From assembly GCA_947627145.1 (NCBI GenBank), contig CANQUW010000116.1:1-19266 (forward strand): DNA of 19,266 nucleotides, read 5' to 3'. The stretch comes from an uncultured Bacilli bacterium. GTDB lineage: Bacteria > Bacillota_I > Bacilli_A > RF39 > UBA660. Positions 9,201-15,217 of the stretch are shown here, one piece after another; the first letter of the stretch is position 1; each line of letters begins with the position of its first letter. The notes beneath the pieces were generated by a model that had not been told where the DNA came from, searched no databases, and saw only the letters and a program-made list of their open reading frames with translations. Position numbers and translations under genes: made by a program.

Positions 9201-9792
9201 AATGTCTTGTAGTGGTGGTAGTAATTCTACAAATCTTAAGTGTAATACTACTTCTGATGATATATCTACTGGGGAATTTTCTACATGGAAACAATGTGAT
9301 CCTAGATGGGGAGATGTACCTCTTGGAGGTGACTCTAATATTTGTGAAATAGGATGTACTATTACTTCTATTGCGATGTTAGTTGCTAAGAGTGGAGTTA
9401 ATACTGGTATTGCTGATTTTAATCCTGGTACATTTGCTCAAGCACTTAAAGCTGCTGGTATTACTGATGGAGATGGTAATACTAATACTTCTAGAATTGG
9501 AGAACTTATTCCACAGTTTAATTATGTTGGTACATATGAATTTCCTAATTCTGATACTTTAACTCCTCAGTATAGAACAGAAAAATTAATGAAAGCAAAA
9601 GAACTTCTTGATCAAGGATATTATGTTTTAGCTCATGTTAATTCACTTTATAGTGGTAGTGGACATTGGGTTGCGGTTGATACTATACAAGGTGATAATG
9701 TTATTATGATGGATCCTGCCGATAGAGATTCTAATAGTTTGTTAGATGTTTATAGAAGTGTTTTTAGATTTGTATATTATAAAGTTGGTTAA
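6238..9792 (+). CDS. Membrane-anchored four-domain peptidoglycan hydrolase (VanY, CHAP, SpoIID, C39-like)
   Basis: About 1184 residues; numbering here counts from the in-frame GTG at 6229, but AGTAGGT at 6224-6230 favours ATG 6238. Residues 1-205 are cytoplasmic, Ser/Asn/Lys-rich and low-complexity, with a short amphipathic segment (about 125-150). One membrane helix lies near 217-243. Outside are four putative enzyme domains joined by Ser-rich linkers. (1) VanY-like D,D-carboxypeptidase, about 390-520: SGYRS at 428-432, zinc-type residues H457 and D464, then E496 and H499. (2) CHAP, about 555-705: C594, H653, E669/N671. (3) SpoIID-like lytic transglycosylase, about 820-990: GVAYAEV with E838, then KAEAIAARSYAL. 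(4) C39-like cysteine peptidase, about 1015-1187: C1039/C1043, H1146, D1162. All expected catalytic residues are visible. It probably plays the VirB1/TrsG role of opening the wall for the T4SS. Activity and which Cys is the nucleophile in domain 4 are inferred. Confidence 0.88.
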   Translation: MPKDDNRRSNDNNKKFDKPKRQASFGNESPADSLLSKAKDVVKDISTSGSTSTNSSSNKRNSDDSYKAKRNKSNKSNTPVSSNKESKLSRNSKSNSNNSNNNNKGSVANKGKDFVKKQATNAASLIPGVGQAIKGAQIAKDTIDKIKQRRNNPNSDVSKVGKGPNSGKEQKDNNEGKEEKLDDNNKKDSSENNDNNKSDVLSDLFSGLGKMSFFQKVMMFTIPIILICVLLITLLLMTAISEFAVEFISSTIKGEELTEIFQFKSSPNVEYEQRYIEKLGEVYDEKKNFNPDFVSSTLAIMMEHGQYANSGSYGYSDIIVTDKTGILSLWQKDEAPKVKRLAEIFSKQPANTSNSSNVSVPSGSTEVAADATVLPPFGNFVPSNVVDTGYSDEFGPIKVVPELLSSWNAMKAAAAQAGFDININSGYRSPEMQLALCNSGNTLGTCADPGYSEHQLGTSIDVEDPNNSAKMQWIYENGPTYGFIHRYPTNYNERNHFRWIGSKLAMAYKNAGASDYASFIQTAEAQSIIAGAGSSSSSSTKSSSSSGTSQAQKMVELAQKELSLTDGSNAEDANGVTKYGTWYGMPSADWCDIFIAWLANQAGIGEDIIPKAGGVAHVRSFYEEKGLFHPVSDGNYQAKPGDLIFYDHGHVGLVVENNNGNLVTIEGNTSDRVAKKEGVIGSGYFSDVSGFASPNYSGVVSNASSASGGLIIEFTDEVRNELKGFLKEELPKINNLENSEEILDSLVDQIESRSKDYYDFIGKKVDDCSNSSSGGTCDYDIKGFVIGGSEVAQPLSISNLKVRLMQCSDGTLGEPVPGEELVDFEKYILGVAYAEVGTEFNPEAIKAEAIAARSYALSRPAAMNNSSGTALIQENGEWILQLRSCTEDQVYCDPDQGCSMDGGSGNTHYSGTSHSNVYKGPLDANHEMRSIVEQTNGQVLVNSNDYIINTTYIDVDQNSWNSAASSGKDVTEILISHYASKGAANIKQMSCSGGSNSTNLKCNTTSDDISTGEFSTWKQCDPRWGDVPLGGDSNICEIGCTITSIAMLVAKSGVNTGIADFNPGTFAQALKAAGITDGDGNTNTSRIGELIPQFNYVGTYEFPNSDTLTPQYRTEKLMKAKELLDQGYYVLAHVNSLYSGSGHWVAVDTIQGDNVIMMDPADRDSNSLLDVYRSVFRFVYYKVG
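6385..6560 (+). repeat. Low-complexity AGT/AAT/AAA codon tract in the hydrolase gene
   Basis: Imperfect runs of AGT, AAT, AAC and AAA codons encode Ser/Asn/Lys tracts, densest at about 6500-6555. No exact long tandem unit is present. The tract encodes part of the predicted cytoplasmic tail. Confidence 0.6.
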
Positions 9793-9808
9793 GGAGGATG
9801 CTTATGAA
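9790..9808 (+). repeat. 19-bp junction repeat, copy 1 (stop/RBS/start)
   Basis: TAAGGAGGATGCTTATGAA contains the stop of the hydrolase gene, an AAGGAGG binding site sharing that stop, and two in-frame ATGs (9798 and 9804). The ATG touching the binding site is too close, so 9804 (6 nt away) is the likely start. An identical copy lies at 10587-10605. Confidence 0.9.
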
Positions 9809-10589
9809 AAGAAGAGAAAAAATCGTTTTTGGTATTCTTGCTTTATATATAGTTTTTATGTTAGGACTTTTTATAATTAATGGTAAAAAAGAAGAGAAGT
9901 ATTCTACTATGTTTTATGATAATTATGTTAAGCTTCTATATAAAGATGGTAAATGGAGTAATATTTCTAATAGGAATATAAATGATTATAGTTGGAAAAA
10001 GTATGATTTATATTATAATAATGATTTTTATGGTAATTATTATTTGATGTATAATAATAAATGGTATATATTTGATGATGATAAGAAATCTATAGATTGG
10101 GAACCTGGTATTGTTGCGTTTTCAGGAAATATAAAAAGTAGAGTTATAGATACTAAAAAAGAAGATATTTCTAGTAATGAATATTCTTATTCAAGAGAAG
10201 TTTTATCTTCTCTTGATATAGATAATATTGATATTAGTAAACTTAAAGAAAAAAGTAGATATTTAGTAGATGTTGATTCTGATGGTGATGTTGATAAAAT
10301 ATATTCTATTAGTAATGCTCAAATGGAAGGAGATTATGTTTCTAATAAGACATTTACTGTTGTTTTTGCTAGAGTTAATGATAAAAATATTATTATATAT
10401 AAAAATGTTATTAATAAGAAAAATTATTATGCTGGATATTCTCCTAATTTAGTTGCATTTTCTATAGATGATTATAAAGAAGCTAATTTATTACTTAGTG
10501 TTGGTAGTTATAGTGATATTGATACTAATAGTTATTTATATAAGTACAATACTAGTACTAAGAAGTTTGATAATATTTTAAATAAATAA
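9804..10589 (+). CDS. Single-pass membrane protein of unknown function, first of a tandem pair
   Basis: A 261-residue protein from ATG 9804. It has a short basic N-terminus, one hydrophobic helix (about 7-26) and a hydrophilic, Tyr/Asn/Lys-rich predicted extracellular domain. There is no lipobox, so it is more likely a signal-anchored protein than a lipoprotein. A D156-V-D-S-D160-G-D-V-D164 stretch followed by KIYSISN resembles the DxDxDG calcium-binding loops found in dockerin and FG-GAP/VCBS repeats. The next gene has the same layout, a shared YDLY.NN motif and a DSD...IY.ISN counterpart, so the two are diverged duplicates. The position, between the wall hydrolase and the VirD4 gene in the same direction with an excellent AAGGAGG site, suggests a surface component of the T4SS. 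I do not recognise the family. Confidence 0.7.
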   Translation: MKRREKIVFGILALYIVFMLGLFIINGKKEEKYSTMFYDNYVKLLYKDGKWSNISNRNINDYSWKKYDLYYNNDFYGNYYLMYNNKWYIFDDDKKSIDWEPGIVAFSGNIKSRVIDTKKEDISSNEYSYSREVLSSLDIDNIDISKLKEKSRYLVDVDSDGDVDKIYSISNAQMEGDYVSNKTFTVVFARVNDKNIIIYKNVINKKNYYAGYSPNLVAFSIDDYKEANLLLSVGSYSDIDTNSYLYKYNTSTKKFDNILNK

Positions 10590-10605
10590 GGAGGATGCTT
10601 ATGAA
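10587..10605 (+). repeat. 19-bp junction repeat, copy 2 (stop/RBS/start)
   Basis: This is identical to 9790-9808 (TAAGGAGGATGCTTATGAA). It includes the stop of the first paralogue (10587-10589), the AAGGAGG site and the likely start ATG 10601. It supports tandem gene duplication. Confidence 0.9.
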
Positions 10606-11377
10606 GAAAAGAAATGTTATTATACCTATTGTTATATTAGTAGTACTTATATCTATTTTCGTTTTATTTAATATTATTAGTAGATTAGGAAGATATAATA
10701 TATTTGTATTTAATGGTAAAGATTATTTATTATATCAGGAATCTAATAGAGAATGGTTTTCTATAAATAAGAGTGAATTTATAGATAAATATAAGGATAA
10801 AACGTATGATTTGTATGTTAATAATTCTTTAAAAGGATCTTTTACTTTTTCGATTATTGATGATAAATTAGAAATGGTTAATACAAAAAATAATGTAATT
10901 ACTAGATATACTAAGGATGATTATTTTCTTTATGGTGGTAATGGTGATATAGAATATTCTAGTTGTAAAAATAGTGATCTTTCTAGTGAAGATGATAAAG
11001 TTGTTTATAATAAACTTAAGGAATATGATTTAGAGAAAGATTATAATCCTAGTTATGTTAAGAAGTATGCTGTTAATGCAGATAGTGATATAAATATAGA
11101 GTATATTTATGTTATATCTAATATGGTAAATTATGATAATACTAAGATTAATACTAATTTAGATAAAGTATTTAGTTTTATGCTTTTAAAAGATGGTAAT
11201 AAAGTTTATGATGTTTATAATAGTATGGATAAAAGTAATATGTGTGTACCTATTGTAGAAGCAGTATTAAATTTTAGAAGTGATAATAGTTATAAAATTG
11301 CTACTTATTGTGATGATGATATTAAGTTGTTTAACTTTAAAAATGGTAAGTTTAGTAATATAAATATTAATAATTAG
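10601..11377 (+). CDS. Single-pass membrane protein of unknown function, second of a tandem pair
   Basis: A 258-residue protein from ATG 10601 (6 nt after AAGGAGG). One membrane helix at about 5-26 is followed by a predicted extracellular domain rich in Asp, Asn, Lys and Tyr. It aligns by eye with its upstream neighbour: an LLY block after the helix, the YDLY.NN motif, a DSD...IY.ISN motif and a C-terminal block ending K.FNFKNGKF. The calcium-loop-like stretch of the first copy is degraded here (NADSDINIEYIYVISN lacks the DG and later Asp residues). It carries three Cys absent from the first copy (near SSCKNS, NMCVP and ATYCDD). The gene ends where the next promoter begins; its TAG stop shares a base with that -35 box. 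Function unknown; a role as a T4SS surface accessory is inferred from position only. Confidence 0.7.
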   Translation: MKKRNVIIPIVILVVLISIFVLFNIISRLGRYNIFVFNGKDYLLYQESNREWFSINKSEFIDKYKDKTYDLYVNNSLKGSFTFSIIDDKLEMVNTKNNVITRYTKDDYFLYGGNGDIEYSSCKNSDLSSEDDKVVYNKLKEYDLEKDYNPSYVKKYAVNADSDINIEYIYVISNMVNYDNTKINTNLDKVFSFMLLKDGNKVYDVYNSMDKSNMCVPIVEAVLNFRSDNSYKIATYCDDDIKLFNFKNGKFSNININN

Positions 11378-11405
11378 TGACAAAATACTTATTTTAAGGT
11401 ATAAT
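11377..11405 (+). promoter_or_regulatory. Promoter of the virD4-like transcription unit
   Basis: GTGACA (11377-11382) has a 17-bp spacer to TATAAT (11400-11405), with a predicted start near 11412 and AAAGAGGG at 11417-11424 before ATG 11433. No terminator separates this from the upstream genes, so the coupling protein can be read both from here and by readthrough. Confidence 0.65.
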
Positions 11406-11432
11406 ATTTGCAGTAGAAAGAGGGTTAAAGTC

Positions 11433-13535
11433 ATGAAATTAAAATTAAAATTTAGAGCAGATAGTGAAGATTTACTTATTTTTGTAATATTTGCTGTATT
11501 TATGTTTTATGTTGTTTGTATTTGTGTTGCAAATATTCATACTTTTGCAACCGATGGTACTTTAGCTGGTATTAATCCACTTCCTGCTTTTGATGGAAAA
11601 GTTATTATAACTACTATTGTGTTTTATTTAATTTCACTTGCTGTATTAGCATTTAGTGTTAAATCAACTTTTTTTGATATGGATGAAGGATTTGGCATTA
11701 CTACTGATAAGAAAGATAAAGGTTATAGTCGTTGGGCTAAAGATAAAGAAATACAAGAGGAACTTGAAAGAGTAGATGTAGACGCAAAAAATGCTAGTGC
11801 ATGTGGTGTACCTTTAATATTAAAAGAAAATGAAATGTGGGTTGATAACGGAGAATATCATACTTTAGTTATTGGTTCTACTGGATCTGGTAAAACTCAG
11901 ACTGTTATTAAACCTCAAGTACAATCTCTTGCCAAGGCTGGAGAGTCTATGATTATTACTGACCCTAAGGGTGAAATTTATGAAGCTACTGCAGAAATGT
12001 TAAAAGAAAGAGGATATAATATTTTCCTTTTGAACTTTCGTGATCCTCAACAAGGAAATGCTTGGAATCCACTTTCACTTCCTTATCAAATGTATCAAAA
12101 TGGAGACCAAGATAAAGCTATTGAGTTGCTTGATGACCTTGCTCAAAATATTTTGTATGATGAAAGTAATAAAAATGGAGATCCTTTCTGGGAGAAGACT
12201 TCAGCTGATTATTTTGCAGGAGTTGCTTTAGGACTTTTTGAAGATGCAAAGGATGAAAGTGAAGTAAATATAAATAGTATTAATTTGATGACTACTGTAG
12301 GAGAAGAAAAATTTGCTGGTGGTACTTATATTCAATCTTATTTTGAAGCTAAAGATCCAGCTAGTAGTGCTTCTGTTAATGCTTCTAGTACTATTAATGC
12401 TCCAGCTGAAACTAAGGGTAGTATTTTATCAGTTTTCCGTCAAAAAGTTAAGATGTTTGCTAGTCGTGAGAACTTAAGTGAAATGCTTTCATATAGTGAT
12501 TTAGATTTATCTAGAATTGGTAAAGAAAAAACTGCTTTATTTATAGTTGTTCAAGATGAAAAGAAGACATATCACGCTTTAGTTACAATACTTCTTAAAC
12601 AATGTTATGAGACATTAATTAGAGTTGCTCAAGAAAACGGAGGAGTTCTTCCTATTAGAACTAACTTCTTACTAGATGAGTTTGCTAATATGCCACCGTT
12701 GAAAGATGTTACTACTATGATTACAGCATCTCGTTCTCGTCATATTAGATTTACATTTATTATTCAAAACTATGCTCAACTTAATAGTGTTTATGGTAAA
12801 GAAGATGCTGAAACTATTAAAGGTAACTGTGGTAATATAATTTATTTGATTTCGGCAGAACTTGCTGCTCTTGAAGAAATTTCTAAAATGTGTGGAGAAG
12901 TTAAGAGTAAAAAAGATGATAAAACAGCATCAACTCCACTTGTTACAGTAAGTGATTTGCAACGTATGAAACAGTTTGAAGCAATTATTCTTCGTATGAG
13001 AAAACAACCATATAAAGTTATGCAAACACCTGATTTTAAAATTAATTGGGGAAAGAAATATAAAAAAGCAGAATATCCTCATAGAGAAAAACGTCCTGTT
13101 CATGTATTTGATTTGAAGACTTTTGTTAAAGAACAAAGACAAAAGAAACTTATGGAAATGTTGAACGGACAAAGTGAAAATGGTGATAATGGAGTTCCAA
13201 ATGGTTCAATGGTAAATGCTATACCACCATTTTTACCACCTGGTATGATGGTGGGACGACCTATGAATAATGAATCCGAAGCTTCTCTTCAACCTAGATC
13301 TAATATTGATAGATCAAATTCTACACCAAATGTAGGATCATCAAGTTTTGAAATGGATCAACTTCTTAAGAAAATTGATGCTAGAATTGCAGAACTTGAA
13401 GAGGAAGAAAAAAGAAATCAAGAAGAAATTGATAAAGAAGATAAAGAAAAAACATCTGATGATAATGATTTACTTCATAGAGAAGTTGTGGAAGAAAAAG
13501 AAGATGAAGAATTCTTTGATGATTTCTTTGATTAA
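11433..13535 (+). CDS. VirD4/TraG-type T4SS coupling protein ATPase
   Basis: A 700-residue membrane ATPase that in this family recruits substrates and delivers them to the secretion channel. Two N-terminal helices (about 16-36 and 52-72) flank a short external loop. The motor domain has Walker A G148-S-T-G-S-G-K154-T followed by QTVIKPQVQSL. A DPKGEIYE motif follows at about 171-178. Walker B is FLLDEFANMPPL with D415/E416, then TASRSRHIRFTFIIQNYAQL, the standard TraG/TrsK sequence. The C-terminal tail (about 570-700) is Pro-rich and then strongly acidic with a coiled-coil-like Glu/Lys stretch (about 625-680). Acidic tails of this kind in coupling proteins often help recruit substrates, but here that is inference. 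ATG 11433 has AAAGAGGG upstream. The gene lies 55 nt after the tandem paralogues and is followed within 25 nt by a surface protein gene. The call is very secure. Confidence 0.95.
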   Translation: MKLKLKFRADSEDLLIFVIFAVFMFYVVCICVANIHTFATDGTLAGINPLPAFDGKVIITTIVFYLISLAVLAFSVKSTFFDMDEGFGITTDKKDKGYSRWAKDKEIQEELERVDVDAKNASACGVPLILKENEMWVDNGEYHTLVIGSTGSGKTQTVIKPQVQSLAKAGESMIITDPKGEIYEATAEMLKERGYNIFLLNFRDPQQGNAWNPLSLPYQMYQNGDQDKAIELLDDLAQNILYDESNKNGDPFWEKTSADYFAGVALGLFEDAKDESEVNINSINLMTTVGEEKFAGGTYIQSYFEAKDPASSASVNASSTINAPAETKGSILSVFRQKVKMFASRENLSEMLSYSDLDLSRIGKEKTALFIVVQDEKKTYHALVTILLKQCYETLIRVAQENGGVLPIRTNFLLDEFANMPPLKDVTTMITASRSRHIRFTFIIQNYAQLNSVYGKEDAETIKGNCGNIIYLISAELAALEEISKMCGEVKSKKDDKTASTPLVTVSDLQRMKQFEAIILRMRKQPYKVMQTPDFKINWGKKYKKAEYPHREKRPVHVFDLKTFVKEQRQKKLMEMLNGQSENGDNGVPNGSMVNAIPPFLPPGMMVGRPMNNESEASLQPRSNIDRSNSTPNVGSSSFEMDQLLKKIDARIAELEEEEKRNQEEIDKEDKEKTSDDNDLLHREVVEEKEDEEFFDDFFD

Positions 13536-13559
13536 AAATTAAGAAGAGGTGAATATACT

Positions 13560-14756
13560 ATGAATGATATGAATTTGAAATTAGTGGATTCTGAAGAAAA
13601 GGATGAACAAAAACAAAAGCCAAAAAAAGAAAATAGTGAATTAAAAAGTAAAATGATTAAGTATGCAATTTTTATAATTATTGGTGTTTGTGCATTACTT
13701 TTAGTTTTATTTCTTGCTAGTATGTTCTTTTCTCCTAAGAAGAGTTATGAACAAGTAGAAGAAATTATGAAGAATGCTGCTAAAAATTATTATAGCGAGC
13801 ATAAAACAAGACTTCCTAGTGATAATACAAAAAATGCTGGAATTGAAGTTAGTACTTTAGTTTCTGGTGAATATATGGATGAATTAAGCGAATATTTAGG
13901 AGAAGATACTAAATGTAATTCTGGTAGAGTAACAGTTGAAAAAATAAATAATAAATTTGTTTATACACCATATTTACATTGTGGTAGTGAATATGAAACT
14001 AGTGAGCTTTATAAAAAAGTTATTGATGATAAAAATATTGTGGTTAATGGCGATGGATTGTATTTTATGAATAATGAATATGTTTATCGTGGTACCAATG
14101 TTAAAAATTATGTTCTTTTAGATAATGCTTTTTGGAGAATTGTAAAGGTTGATAGTAATAATGAAATTTTATTAATTCGTGATAATATTGAAAATACTTT
14201 ACCTGCTGTATGGGATGATCGTTTTAATAGTCTTAAGAACTATAAATCTGGTGTTAATGATTTTACTATAAGTAGACTTAGAGATACTTTGAAAAAATAT
14301 TATAAATCCGATAAAAAAGTTTATTATGGTGAAGGTAAGTTTATTAGTGATACTACTAAAGAACATCTTGTACCATTTGATTTGTGTTATGGTAAAAGAG
14401 CAAGTGATTATGTTGCTAATAATAATTCTGCTGAATGTGGACAAAAGCTAAATAATCAAATGATTGGACTTTTAACTTTATCAGATTATTTGAATGCTAG
14501 TACAGATTCTGAATGTATTAGTCCACTTGCAAAAAATTGTCAAAATTATAATTATTTAAAAATTTCTGATAGTTGGTGGTTGATTACTGCCGATAGTAGT
14601 AATACAAGTTCAGTATATTATGTAGGTTCAAATGGTGTAGTTCAAGAAAGTGATGCAATAATTATTAGTTCTATTAGACCTACAGTTAAACTTTCTAATA
14701 GAACTATGTTTAAGAGTGGTAAAGGTACTGAAAAAAATCCTTACATAATTAGATAA
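13560..14756 (+). CDS. Single-pass surface protein co-transcribed with virD4
   Basis: A 398-residue protein with a charged cytoplasmic tail (1-33), one membrane helix (about 35-58) and a large extracellular part. After a helical segment with KNAAKNYYSEH comes a region with two Cys (about 100-145). A C-terminal domain of about 230 residues contains NAFWRIVKVDSNNEILLIRD, several Cys (DLCYG, AECGQ, SECIS, KNCQN), a WWLITAD block and the terminal SIRPTVKL...SGKGTEKNPYII. The FWRIV opening and GTEKNPYII ending are a recurrent extracellular module I associate with surface proteins of low-GC Bacillota; its function is unknown to me. The N-terminal helix followed by KNYY resembles pseudopilin-like starts, though no prepilin peptidase site is visible. 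RBS AAGAGGTGA at 13544-13552 fits ATG 13560. The gene ends at a strong terminator. Confidence 0.7.
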   Translation: MNDMNLKLVDSEEKDEQKQKPKKENSELKSKMIKYAIFIIIGVCALLLVLFLASMFFSPKKSYEQVEEIMKNAAKNYYSEHKTRLPSDNTKNAGIEVSTLVSGEYMDELSEYLGEDTKCNSGRVTVEKINNKFVYTPYLHCGSEYETSELYKKVIDDKNIVVNGDGLYFMNNEYVYRGTNVKNYVLLDNAFWRIVKVDSNNEILLIRDNIENTLPAVWDDRFNSLKNYKSGVNDFTISRLRDTLKKYYKSDKKVYYGEGKFISDTTKEHLVPFDLCYGKRASDYVANNNSAECGQKLNNQMIGLLTLSDYLNASTDSECISPLAKNCQNYNYLKISDSWWLITADSSNTSSVYYVGSNGVVQESDAIIISSIRPTVKLSNRTMFKSGKGTEKNPYIIR

Positions 14757-14783
14757 AATTCCTATATTAATAGGAATTTTTTT
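14756..14783 (+). terminator. Strong rho-independent terminator closing the T4SS region
   Basis: AAATTCCTAT (14756-14765) pairs perfectly with ATAGGAATTT (14770-14779) around a 4-nt loop, followed by T residues to 14783. It marks the end of the virD4 unit and the likely boundary of the T4SS locus. Confidence 0.88.
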
Positions 14784-14808
14784 CATATATTATATTGAGG
14801 TGGAAGAT

Positions 14809-15105
14809 ATGGTTAGGTCCATTAGTGTTAAGGATTTAAAAGATATACTTCAAGTTAGAAAAATAAATATGATTGATTTAAGAGATAATTATTTATATTT
14901 AACTAAAACAATACCTGGTGCAGTTAATGCTCCAATTAATTTTTTACTTATGATGCCGGATAAATATTTAAAAAAAGATGAGATATATTATTTGTTTTGT
15001 CAATATGGAAAACAAAGTAAAAAAGCATGTATTAGGTTAGGTGAGTTAGGATATAAAGTTATAAATATTGAAGGTGGTTTCTTTGAATATGAGGCTAGTT
15101 TGTAG
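14809..15105 (+). CDS. Single-domain rhodanese-like sulfurtransferase
   Basis: A 98-residue protein consisting of one rhodanese domain. MIDLRDNYLY is the first conserved block, IPGAVNAPI the second, and the active-site loop is C64-QYGKQ-S70, where Cys carries the persulfide. The C-terminus has the expected GYKVINIEGGF. Single-domain rhodaneses transfer or carry sulfane sulfur in the cytoplasm; the partner here is unknown. The frame extends to a GTG at 14800, but TGAGGTGG at 14796-14803 supports ATG 14809. No convincing promoter lies between the upstream terminator and this start, so transcription may come from readthrough or from an AT-rich -10 (around 14788-14795) that I cannot define. A terminator follows, so the gene is effectively monocistronic. 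Confidence 0.88.
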   Translation: MVRSISVKDLKDILQVRKINMIDLRDNYLYLTKTIPGAVNAPINFLLMMPDKYLKKDEIYYLFCQYGKQSKKACIRLGELGYKVINIEGGFFEYEASL

Positions 15106-15110
15106 AAAAT

Positions 15111-15140
15111 AAAAGTTCATACTAAGTATGGATTTTTATT
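15111..15140 (+). terminator. Rho-independent terminator after the rhodanese gene
   Basis: AAAAGTTCATAC (15111-15122) pairs with GTATGGATTTTT (15126-15137) around a TAA loop, with two G-T pairs, and is followed by a T-rich run. Confidence 0.75.
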
Positions 15141-15151
15141 TTAAAGAAGTA

Positions 15152-15180
15152 TTTAATTTATGAAGTATTTGATGTATAAT
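15152..15180 (+). promoter_or_regulatory. Promoter of the rmuC gene
   Basis: TTTAAT (15152-15157), a 17-bp spacer and TATAAT (15175-15180) precede a GAGAGG binding site (15204-15209) and the start at 15218. The -35 is weak and the -10 is perfect. Confidence 0.55.
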
Positions 15181-15217
15181 TAAATTATATACTTTTAATA
15201 ATTGAGAGGTGTTATTT

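Noticed and set aside
13560..14756. VirB8/TcpC-like component, because it is a single-pass protein with a large external domain
   Set aside because: The ectodomain carries FWRIV and GTEKNPYII blocks and many Cys, unlike the NTF2-like fold of VirB8/TcpC proteins, and the gene pairs with virD4 and not with the channel genes.
14784..14808. Promoter for the rhodanese gene (TATATT-like boxes)
   Set aside because: The candidate -10 sites lie too close to the ribosome binding site and no -35 box fits at 16-18 bp.
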